Below are positions 1-9,009 of a stretch of 64,000 nucleotides of DNA, one piece after another. Source of the DNA: Strongylocentrotus purpuratus (Eukaryota > Echinodermata > Echinoidea > Camarodonta > Strongylocentrotidae). Under the pieces are notes generated by a model. It searched no databases. It was given only the letters and a program-made list of their open reading frames with translations, and was not told where the DNA came from. Position numbers and translations under genes: made by a program. The stretch lies in assembly GCF_000002235.5 (NCBI RefSeq), contig NW_022145606.1:18368254-18432253 (forward strand). Reading direction: 5' to 3'. The stretch's first letter is position 1. The number at the start of each line of letters is the position of its first letter.

Positions 1-130
1 GAAAGAAAGAAAAAGGAAAAAAAGGAAAAAAGAGAACGAAAAAGAGAAACAAGAAACAAGAGAAACGGGAATGAAAGAGAGGAGAGAAAGGGTGTAAGAG
101 CCTGAGAGAGGAGGGGTGGGAGTAAAAGAG
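1..130. repeat. GA-rich low-complexity tract
   Basis: Purine-only stretch of AAAG and GAGA runs, with no coding signal. It may be the edge of a larger microsatellite cut by the window start. Confidence 0.8.
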
Positions 131-704
131 AGGGGGATGTTGGATGGAGTCGTCTGGTCGAGGGAGCAAGAAAGATACGCATAGATTATGTTGCTGTGTC
201 GGGTCAGCTGTGTCGGTATTCTTATTCTATCCTCGTGTACGTACTATCAATGCAGAAGTTTGAAGTCGATTAGATGTATAAGGGTTTGCTCCCTTAGCCT
301 TAGATTCTAAAGATTACCTGAACCACAAGCAGGGGCGGCGATTTATTTTCATGACCGGGGGAAGAGGGGGGGGGGGGGACGAAATGCGAGGGACGAGGGA
401 GCAGTACGTGGCGTAATGAGCAAAAACTTTTTTATGGGGGGGGGGGGGCAGAACAAAAAATCCGCATCCCCACCACTCTCACATGCTATGCAGGCACTGG
501 GAACGTTTTTCGAAGTGGGGGGGGGGGGGAGCCCCATGAAGCTCGGGGGTTTTAGGCATTTATTTACGGTCAAATGAGCATATTTTGATAACTTATTTGT
601 GACACTGGCATGCAGGTCACTAATTGGAGCGGGATCCAGAGGACGCGCCAAGAAACTCAGGGAAAAACCATGCCATTTCAGGCGCGGATCAAGGATTTTC
701 CATA

Positions 705-757
<53 letters not shown>
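705..757 (+). repeat. 53-base poly-G tract
   Basis: Uninterrupted run of 53 G. Such tracts are G-quadruplex prone and hard to sequence, so the exact length is uncertain. The glycine-rich or proline-rich ORFs that cross it are artefacts. Confidence 0.85.
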
Positions 758-759
<2 letters not shown>

Positions 760-1037
760 GGAAATTAGAAAATTGCGCAGACCGTTTTTCAACTCAACAT
801 ACCAATACTGACAAGGTCATATTAGAAGCACCATACCCGTATTTTTTTTTTGACATTTTCATCATTTTTTGACATTTTCATCTTGCCCGAAAAAGTAATT
901 TTCTGGTTTCACAATTCGGCTAGTGAGCGAAGCGAGCGAGCAAAAATTTGAGGATAATATGTATTTTGTGAAAGTGTTATTTATCACCAAAACACGAGAA
1001 AAGATATAACAAATTCATATTCGGGCAGCTCGCTGTT

Positions 1038-1066
1038 CCCCCCCCCCCCCCCCCCCCCCCCCCCCC
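1038..1066 (+). repeat. 29-base poly-C tract
   Basis: Uninterrupted C run at the left edge of the adjacent minisatellite array. Many array units contain shorter C runs at the equivalent place. Confidence 0.8.
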
Positions 1067-1067
1067 A

Positions 1068-2165
1068 TTACGCGCGAATCGCATAATCTTTAATGTTTCA
1101 TGAAATTATTAGAGAAAGAAGAGGATTCGTTGTACCATTCTCGACTCCTAATCCTTGTCTGAATTTAGTTCCTCCCCCTCCCCCCCCCCCCCCTCCCGCG
1201 CAAAGCGCGGAAGTTTTGACCTTTCATTAGTTGATATTAAAGAAAGAAGACGATTTGTTGCCCATTCTCGACTCTTATTCCTTGTCTGAATTCAGTTTTC
1301 CCCCTCCCGCGCGAAGCGCTGAAGCATTGAGCTTTCATAGTTTAATGAAATTATTAGAGAAAGAAGATAATTCGTTGTTCCATTCTCGACCCTCAATCCT
1401 TCTCTGAATTCAGATTCCCCCCTAAAGCGCAAAGCGCAGAAGCTTAACGTTTCATTACATTATTAGAGAAAGAAGACGATTCGTTGTACCGTTCTCGATT
1501 CTTAATCATTGTCTGAATTCAGTTTCCATACCCCCTCCTGCGCGAAGCGCGGAAGCTTTGACGTTTCATTAAATCATTAGAGAAAGAGTACCGTTCTCGA
1601 CTCTTAATCCTTGTCTGAATTGAGTTCCCCCCCCCCCCCTCTCCCGCGCGAAGCGCGGAAGCTTTGACGTTTCATTAAATTATTAGAGAAAGAAGACGAT
1701 TCGTTGTACCGTTCTCGGTTGTTAATCATTGTCTGAATTCAGTTTCCCCCCTTCGCGCGAGGCGCGGAAGCTTTGACGTTTCATTGAATTATTAGAGAAA
1801 GAAGATGATTCGTTGTGCCATTCTTGACTCTAAAACCTTGTCTGAATTCAGTTTTCCTCCTCCCGCGCGTAGCGCGTAAGCTTCTGACGCTTCATTAAAT
1901 TATGAGAGAGAGAAGATGATTCGTTGTCCCATTCTCGATTCTTAATCCTTGTTTGAATTCATTTTCCCCCTTCCGCGTGAGGCGCGGAAGCTTTGACCTT
2001 TCATAGTTTAATAAAATTATTAGAGAAAGAAGTCAATTCGTTGTTCCATTCCCGACTTTTAATCCTTCTCTGAATTCAGTTTCCCCCTCCAGCGCAAAGC
2101 GCAGAAGCTTACGTTTCATTAAATTATTAGAGAAAGAAGATGATTTGTTGTACCGTTTTAGACTT
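1068..2165 (+). repeat. minisatellite array, about 110-bp unit, forward
   Basis: About ten tandem degenerate units. Each has a TTATTAGAGAAAGAAG block, a TTCGTTGT block, TCTCGACTCTTAATCCTTG, GTCTGAATTCAG, a C-rich stretch and a short GCGCGAAGCGCG hairpin followed by GAAGCTT. Spacing varies from about 100 to 125 bp, mostly through C-run length. The same family occurs inverted at 4187-4790. Confidence 0.85.
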
Positions 2166-3060
2166 GTCAAAAATGTTTCTTTGTCTGCTCCTTTTTTCGT
2201 CCTATGTCTTCTTACTGCCCCTACCGCCCCTAGCTAGCTATGCATGCTTTAAAGGGAAAGTGAAACAATCATGATTGTGATAGCATACAATTAGGTCAGT
2301 AGAAATGAAAGGGGAAAAAAAGATCTATTTATACACCAACCATGAAATAATCGCGACCGGGAGCGTCATATCTTAGTTTTGTGTAATCGGGCGAGGGCCG
2401 GGGCGTAGCGACCAAGCGAGATTTTGCAATGTAGAATGCTGAAAATTATGCATTCTAGAAAATCTATTATTCCAATATGTACGTTCTTTCCGCTAAATGT
2501 ATATTTCTTTCTAGCTATATATCTAAATTTCCGGGGGGACGTGTCCCTCTATCGGGCCCAGGATCGCCGCCGCTGTCCATTATCACTACCAACATGAGTT
2601 CAAATATAAGCACAAACGAGTTGGTATGAGCTGAATCCAAATGAACGGCAAAATAAGAGTTGTGAAGCGGCCCTACCGTTAATTTAAAATTTGACTGTTT
2701 AGTATATTATAGCTTCTATTTGAAAGACATCCAAAATATTGTGCCCTTTTCAATTTTTTTCAAAAAGCAGGGGCTGTTTGTAACGTTTAACTTTGAATCC
2801 GTGGCTCGAGATTTTATGCGGCCGGCCCGGCCCCCTCTATTCAATAACGTTTCCCAAGCCTTCTGGAATGACCCCAAATCTCCCGTTTACAGTTTTGCCC
2901 TTATTCGTCGTTACTGTCACTTAGCGCCATTTCCTTGTCTTTCCCCCTTTCTCACCCGACTTTTCTCTTACCCCCCCCCCCCCCCACCCACTCAGTGTTA
3001 TATAGGGTACGCGCATGTATGTTCCCTCTCTTAGTTTGAAAGCACCCCTTTATCTTCGGT
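2166..3060. other. inter-repeat DNA without recognisable gene
   Basis: No coding exon recognised. It includes a CGAGGGCCGGGGCGTAGCG stretch near 2390 that resembles sequence seen around 920 and 3730, and the inverted GGCGGCGATCC terminus at 2555-2575. A 104-codon ORF at 2720-3034 has low-complexity composition and no family resemblance. Confidence 0.5.
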
Positions 3061-3177
3061 GTGTAAAGTCAGTGCGGGCCGGATTTGTGTGTATTACGGA
3101 CCGGAATTTGTTGCGTGATAAGTAACCCTTTATCGGAAATTTTGGGAACACAAAATCGGTCCCTCCGACCCCGGAGT

Positions 3178-3350
3178 GGGAGTGAGGTGGGAGGGGGGGG
3201 GGGGGGTATCTTCTTCTTTTTTTTTCTTTCTCTCTCTCTCTCTCTCTCTCTCTTCTTTCTTTTCTCTTCTCTTTTCTTTTCTCCTCTCCTTTCTTTTCTC
3301 TTCTCCTTTTTTTCTTCTCTTCTCCTTTCTTTTTTTTTTTTTTTTTTTGC
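3178..3350. repeat. G run followed by CT-rich microsatellite
   Basis: G run, then TTCTTT/CTCTCT/TTTTCT repeats ending in a T run. It generates Lys/Arg/Glu-rich ORFs in all minus frames, none credible. Confidence 0.85.
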
Positions 3351-3849
3351 GCCGCCAATAGGCTGGGCCGCGGCCGTTTCGGCCCCCCTGGATCCGCCAC
3401 TGCATTTCAGCCACATTTGTAAATCACTGGTATCAAATAAGAAGTAAATCACGATTGAAGTTCATTGTGGGGGGGGGGGGCTGCCCCCAAAGCCCCCCCC
3501 CCTCCCCCATCAGTACGCAGGTTCGATCGAGGGAGCAATAGTGAATGAGAGGGGTGAAGGTGACGGAATTGACTACCCCCTCACAGGTTTTTGAAGTGTT
3601 GTTGTATTAACAAATTACAGTCCTTGTAGTCCTTGTAACTGTAGTATAAAAACAAGCAATATACTTTTTTCACACTTCACTTTCCTCGGTATTCACTTGT
3701 ACATTTTGAAGGATATTATACAAGGGAGCGTAGCTACCGAGTGAGAAGATTTTTGCATTTTTATTTGTCTTAACGCTGCACTCTTAGGCCCTCCAGAGCC
3801 TAAATGTGTGTTGTAGTCTGTAGTCTGGATCGCCACCCCTGACCACAAG

Positions 3850-4186
3850 GCAGTGGTTACAACTGGCAATAAAAACTAACATTTATCAAAAGAATGAGGT
3901 GATTACAATTACTCTTATGTTGTTTTAAGTTATGAGTACTAATTGAGCACAATAACAAAAAACAGAAAGAAAAAAGAAAAGAAAAGAAAACCGTGCCACC
4001 GTGACAGCATTGAGGTCGATTGACGATATGGAACTCCCGACATCCTTCGACCAGTCACTGCAGGGTCTAGTGGTTCACACCCGTCCTGGCTTGTCCTCCC
4101 TGATGTGAAACTGCCACCATGCAAAGGTATAGGTAAGTACCGGTAGCTCTTGTAAGTTACTAACGGCACTCTCTCTGAAAATGTAA
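3850..4186. other. non-coding DNA with a possible SINE fragment
   Basis: An A-rich stretch at 3955-3990 is followed by about 180 bp containing GGTCTAGTGGTT (about 4064-4075), close to a tRNA A-box. No matching B-box follows at the usual distance, so this is at most a broken SINE head. Confidence 0.3.
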
Positions 4187-4790
4187 GGGAACGTCAAAGC
4201 TTCGGCGCTTCGCGCAGGAGGGGGGGGGAATTAATTCAGATAAGGATTAAGAGACGAGAACGCTACACCGAACGTCTTCTTTCTCTAATACTTTAATGAA
4301 ACGTCAAGCTTCCGCGGGAGGGGTGTGTGTGTGTGTTATTGGTTTTTACAGACGTGTGTCAATCAGATATGATTATTTACGTCTGGGGACCGACCTTTAA
4401 ACGTCACCATCCGAAAGACGTGACCCAGTTTCGAGCCTGAGCCTCGGCCTGAATCATTATGCAACTTCCACAGTTAGCTGGATTACAGGCGCACGCCACA
4501 AGTACGCCTAGTCGAAACTGAACGGTACAACGAATCGTCTTCTTTCTATAATAATTTAATGGAACATCAAAGCCGTCAAAACTTCCGTGCTTCGCGCGGA
4601 AGGGGGGGGGGGGGGGGACTGAATTTAGACAAGGATTAAAAGTCGAGAACAGTACAACGAATCATCTTCTTTCTCTAATAATTTAAGGAAACCTCAAAGC
4701 TTCCGCGCTTTGCGCGGGAAGAGGGGGGAGGGGAGGCGGGGGGAACTGAATTTAGATAAGGATTAAAAGAAGAGAATAAATAATCGTATC
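4187..4790 (-). repeat. minisatellite array, same family as 1068-2165, inverted
   Basis: About four units in reverse complement (CGTCAAAGCTTC, GCGCTTCGCGC, G runs, CTGAATTTAGA, AAGGATTAA, GACGAGAA, TCTTCTTTCTCTAATA). About 190 bp of unrelated DNA near 4320-4510 interrupts the array. Confidence 0.8.
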
Positions 4791-4994
4791 TTTATGTCGT
4801 CGAGGAAAATGACCTTGTGTACATACGCAAGTACTATAGATAGTTCATAGGAAAAAAAATTTAGCCTTCGGCCCCGGGTTTATAGGGTTAAATTCATATA
4901 AATTGGTAATCGGTGGCTAGTTTTTTTTTGGTAATCGTTTGCCTCTGCACCCCCACTGAAAAATGTGTAGCGACGCCACTGTCTGCACACATAT

Positions 4995-5215
4995 GATTTT
5001 CGGTGTCACGAGCATCGGTCAATTGAGCTGTAGCACCATAGTCCATTATATTCTGTAAGCAAGATACACACGTTCCATTTGATCTAGAGGAATAAGCCAT
5101 TTTGGAGAGAGCACTTGTACAAATATAATGACCCCAAAATATCCACAGGTTATATGGAGATGTCCCACTTTGTGCAAAACGCGACGTAAAAAATATTTCG
5201 AACGCCAATATTTCG
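4995..5215 (-). repeat. dispersed repeat copy with conserved short ORF (copy 1)
   Basis: Reads in the minus strand as an ORF containing MAYSSRSNGT and DYGATAQLT. The second copy at 41815-41995 keeps the same frame with MAYTSRSNGT and AYGAKAQLT. Nucleotide identity is obvious by eye (shared TTCCATTTGATCTAGAGG and TGTGCAAAACGC). Function unknown: either a transposon-borne small ORF or a frame retained by chance. This copy is followed at once by a GA microsatellite. Confidence 0.6.
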
Positions 5216-5220
5216 TGACT

Positions 5221-5345
5221 AGAGAGAGAGAGAGAGGGAGAGAGGGAGAGAGAGAGAGAGAGAGTGAGAGAGGGGGAATATGGAACGAGCGAGAGGGAAT
5301 GAGAGAGGGTAGAACACGAATGAGAGAGGGGCATATGAGAGAGAG
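5221..5345 (+). repeat. GA microsatellite
   Basis: GAGAGA repeats with interruptions. The equivalent tract in the paralogous locus is at 48849-49070. Confidence 0.85.
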
Positions 5346-5700
5346 AAATCAAGTGGATAATAAGATAATATTTTCTAAAACAAAATGAAATGAATTTAGT
5401 TGCAAATGGAAATGGGAATTTATTAAGCGTAGACAGAGAAAGAGAGAGAGGGTGTAGGTGTATGAGTATAGGTGGAGGGAGAGAATAGAGAGAGGTTCAA
5501 TGAATTCTGGCAGTGACCTAATAATTGAAAAGTAAAATACATGTATTATGCGTCATTCGTTCCATCGCGTGCATGCTACGTTAATCAATCCGTTGGTATA
5601 AATTCTCTTTCACTATCGGCAGTCATAGCGAGAAGTAGCTGAATACATGCTAGCTATCATCGGAACTGGAACTTCAGCCTCATAAATACTCCGCTTATAT
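5346..5700 (+). repeat. dispersed repeat, unique-looking middle part (copy 1)
   Basis: This stretch is homologous in two separate pieces to downstream DNA. Positions 5346-5500 match about 49070-49280 (shared AAATGGAAATG and ATTAAGCG), and 5501-5700 match about 59331-59520 (shared GCGTCATTCGT, TAGCGAG, ATACTCGTAAGT). The junction 5500/5501 is therefore an apparent empty site for a large insertion. Confidence 0.65.
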
Positions 5701-6540
5701 ACTCGTAAGTACCGTCATATACAGTAATTATTTACCACATACTATTCGATATATTTACTATTTACTTTCTATGCAATATATTAGCGCTCTTTATGCATTG
5801 TGGTAAATTTACAATCACAAATTTGATATAATTACTGTGTTTATACTTTGTGATGAATTTGCGCTCTAATATTCGATAGATTTAATTTCTACATACTATT
5901 CAATAGATTCACTGTGTATATACTTTGTGTTAAATTTACACTCCTATTTTTGATACGTTTACTCTTTCAGACTTTGTGGTAAATTTATGCTCTAGTATTC
6001 AATATATTTACTGTATATACTACTCAATGGAATTTCTCACTACATACCATTTGCATATATTTACTCTGTGCATACAATGTGATGGAAATACTCTCTACGT
6101 AGGCCTACTATTCGATAGATTCACTGTATGCATACCATTCAATGGACATACTGATCTCTAAATACTAATTGATAGTTTTACTTTCTACATACTACATACT
6201 ACGTTAAAAGATGGGAGTTGTTGCTACCTTGTTTGGCGTTCAACAATAAGGGATAGAGCAACGTCGATCTGACGCTGCTCAGTGGCTGCCGGGCTCACGA
6301 TCAATTGGGCAAAAAGAATTTCCGTTTCGGTTTAATAACATTTGGAGTGGACTATTAGGCTATTATTATTATTATTATTATACTCAATAGATTTACTCTC
6401 TACATACTACTCAATGTATTTACTATATATGTGCATACAATGTGATGGATTTACTCTCTACATATTATTCACAGCAGTTGAATTTCCTATCAACCATCAA
6501 TTAAACATGATAATTTCATACTGTTAATTCAATTTTAAAT
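5701..6540 (+). repeat. degenerate AT-rich minisatellite (TATTCGATAGATTTACT type)
   Basis: About 25-bp units alternating TATTCGATAGATTTACT and CTCTACATAC or TTTGTGGTAAATTTAC variants. The same family recurs at 59520-59935 and 62100-62230. A block of about 175 bp near 6205-6380, ending in (ATT)n, interrupts it and is probably a SINE-type insertion. Confidence 0.75.
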
Positions 6541-7490
6541 TTTGATAGTTTTCGACGGAATGATTTGACAAGGAGGTCCTTCTGTTACGAACCTATACCA
6601 ACTGTGTATATGTAATGAATTTGAAGAATGATTGATAGGAAACCCACATCTTGTGAAAGTACTTAATAATAGGTAATAATAATTCATATCATTACTCTGT
6701 GATTTTTTTGTATATGAAATGTCAGGATATATAAGTACTTAGAACACTCTCGTACTTCAGTGAACTTGGTAGAAATGAGTGGGAGATAACCAGGAAAAAC
6801 TGTGACAAATCCATCAATAGCGACTTTTGATATGTGTTTATTTAACTTTATTTACAACCACAGGTGCAGGTGTTCCCCTTACTTGTATATGGATAGTGCA
6901 GTGCAGTGGGTTAATGTTCTTACCATGTAATTAAAGGTGGCGGCCCCTTTTGCACGGGGCATCAATTAACGTCCTACCCGGGGGGTAAAATAATCATGAA
7001 TAATAAATATAATCATCAAATGATTAATCGACAATACGGAGGTGAAACGAAATGAGCGTTAGTAGAATTGGCCATTAGACTAATTGGTTATTAGACTAAA
7101 TGAAAAATAATTTTAAATGGGCAGTAGAAAAGTAGGCGAAATGATCAATAGACAACATGGATAGTAAACGGGCAAACGGCAATTTACAAAGTTAACCAAG
7201 CCTTGATGCGTCTATGAGAAATGGGGAGGCTAACGTTACAAAATATTTGTGATCTAATGCAAAGAACAGTTTTTTGTGTAAGCATAGATTGGTTCCTCAA
7301 TGCCAAGTGCGCAGCTACATGTTTGTCATGGTTGCATAGACAAACATAACAAGCCAACAAAATCGAGAATTTGTGTTATTTATGAGAAAGGAAAGAATTT
7401 CGATAGGGACTCCTGGCAACAATAATATGTGGTGAGCGTGTTTGCCTTTCATACTTCTACTCGTGACGTAGTTCCATTCAAATTCATTCT
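6541..7490. other. AT-rich DNA, no gene seen
   Basis: No exon recognised. A short degenerate minisatellite with TTAGACTAAATG-like words lies at about 7040-7170. Confidence 0.5.
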
Positions 7491-7737
7491 TCCCGTTTCT
7501 CTCTCTTTTTGATTTATTTTCTTATTTTATTTTCTCTGTCAAAGTCTTACATTCTACTTTTTATTATTCTTGTCTACACCCTCTCTAGCTTTATCTTCAA
7601 CTCTCTTGCTCAAAAACATTAGAATACGCCTTTGCAGCTCCTGATTCCTTACTACCCTCTCTTTCTATCTTTTTCCTGCTTTTTGTTCCTCTTCTTTTTT
7701 TTCCCATTTTTTTTCTCTCACTCGCTCTAGCTGTCAA

Positions 7738-7776
<39 letters not shown>

Positions 7777-7785
7777 TCTCGTTGA
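7491..7785 (+). repeat. CT-rich tract ending in (CT)n
   Basis: Pyrimidine-rich DNA ending in a pure CT microsatellite at about 7739-7774. Confidence 0.8.
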
Positions 7786-8189
7786 CTGGAGGAAGTTACG
7801 GTATCGTTATTTATATCAGTTTTACACGATGGCAACTATTTCCCCCAAAATCAACTTAAGGCTGATTTCAATACCCTATTGTATTTCCTATAGAAATTCT
7901 GTTCGTATATGTTACATACTACGTCATTGCCATACTAGCACGTTTCAATAGGCGACACGCAAGTCGATCAATTGATATACATTCCATAATTGTCTCTTTC
8001 TTCAAACGTTTGCCTCTGATTATCTGATTGTCTGCTTTCATTCAAATCAACTTATCACAAGGTTTCGGTTTGCCCTTAAGCACCATTCTGGCTCTCAGCA
8101 TATTAATATCATGTTCATGACTATGATGTATTTTTACACTAATGGGAAACAAATTTATGTATCATTACATATGGACAATTAAACTTGAA

Positions 8190-8535
8190 GTGTCGTGGTC
8201 GAGTGGATATGTCAGCGGACTGTGGATCACAAGGTCCGCGGTTCAAGTCCCACCGCGGCACTAATGTCCTTTGGCAAGACATTGATCTACATTTGCCACT
8301 CTCCACCCAGGTGTTAAACGGGTACCCGGTAGGAAAGCTAATGTAGTTTGATTAGCAATGGCGCTTGTAAAATGGCGACTAGCTTGAATGCTCCCCAGGG
8401 AGTGGATAATGTGCATACCTTGTGTGCGGGTGTAAGCATGAATCCGATGACCGGGGTAATAATAATCTGTAAAGCGCATTGAGAGGGCCCTGCGGTCCTG
8501 AAATGCGCTATATAAGGACGAACTATTATTATCAT
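8190..8535 (+). repeat. tRNA-derived SINE, near complete
   Basis: The 5' part contains a good Pol III A-box (TGGTCGAGTGG) and B-box (GGTTCAAGTCC) at tRNA-like spacing, ending in CACCGCGGCAC. A roughly 200-bp body follows, then a tail of the form AAATGCGCTATATAAGGACG plus (ATT)n, the classic tail of SINEs in many marine animals. The ORFs across it are non-functional. It lies about 0.5 kb upstream of the first recognised exon of the four-TM gene. Confidence 0.8.
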
Positions 8536-8987
8536 TGATTCTTGAACTCCTTCACATTTACTGGTGATGAAAAAAGAAAGACTGTATAACAATGTGTTAA
8601 AAGATAAAGTAGCCATCTGTTTATGCAATTGCACCATATGAAAGAAAACTGAAAGCGTTTGGACAATGTTAAGTATTTAGCACATAGGCCTACATGACAT
8701 ATTAGTTGGTGTATTCTGTGAGGTTTTTGTATCAGGCAACTGATAAGACATTATTCTAATCTTGCAGAAAGTTACCAGCCTGCACTTTGCTAAGAATATT
8801 GTGCTCTTAGCTCCTCAGTTATATATTGCTATATTTCGAATATGAATAAATTGAATAATACTTTCATTAACGACTATTCCAATTCGAATTTTCCTGCGGT
8901 TAGAGAAGGAGACAGTATCATCTTTTACCATAAGTCGATATTGTAAAAATGTTAATTTCGCTTTTCATACTTTCTTTCTATTTTAAA
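8536..8987. other. upstream region of the four-TM gene
   Basis: AT-rich. It ends in a usable splice acceptor (CTATTTTAAAG, AG at 8987-8988). A 5' non-coding exon or promoter must lie upstream if the gene model is right, but no clear donor or core promoter could be chosen. Confidence 0.35.
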
Positions 8988-9009
8988 GGTATACCCAGCC
9001 TTTCTGAAC

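Larger units (their letters stand above)
682..3402. mobile_element. inner hAT-like element nested in the outer one
   Basis: The right end GGATCCGCCACTG (to 3402) is the inverse of a GGCGGATCC-type terminus; the left end reads GCGCGGATCAAGG from 682. The 8-bp repeat CATTTCAG flanks both sides (674-681 and 3403-3410). The left terminus seems to have lost a few bases, since the expected CAGTG start is absent. The interior has no transposase: it carries a 53-base G run, a minisatellite array, GA/CT-rich DNA and, at 2555-2575, a further inverted GGCGGCGATCC-type terminus of unknown partner. Confidence 0.62.
330..3841. mobile_element. outer hAT-like element with 8-bp TSD
   Basis: The left end begins CAGGGGCGGCGAT at 330 and the right end is its near-perfect inverse, ATCGCCACCCCTG, ending at 3841. 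Both ends are flanked by the same 8-bp direct repeat ACCACAAG (322-329 and 3842-3849). A CAG-starting terminus with an 8-bp target duplication is the hAT signature. No transposase remains, so the copy is non-autonomous. Without the inner insertion it would be about 0.8 kb. It holds several poly-G/C runs. The short TIR and identical TSD are seen directly; the family name is inferred. Confidence 0.72.

Noticed and set aside
3050..3452. Lys/Arg/Glu-rich ORFs on the minus strand
   Set aside because: Translation of a CT/GA microsatellite and a T run.
4470..4515. AGCTGGATTACAGGCGCACG resembles the primate Alu motif
   Set aside because: A match of about 20 bases only; flanks do not match Alu, so chance or a convergent Pol III-type motif is likelier than human contamination.
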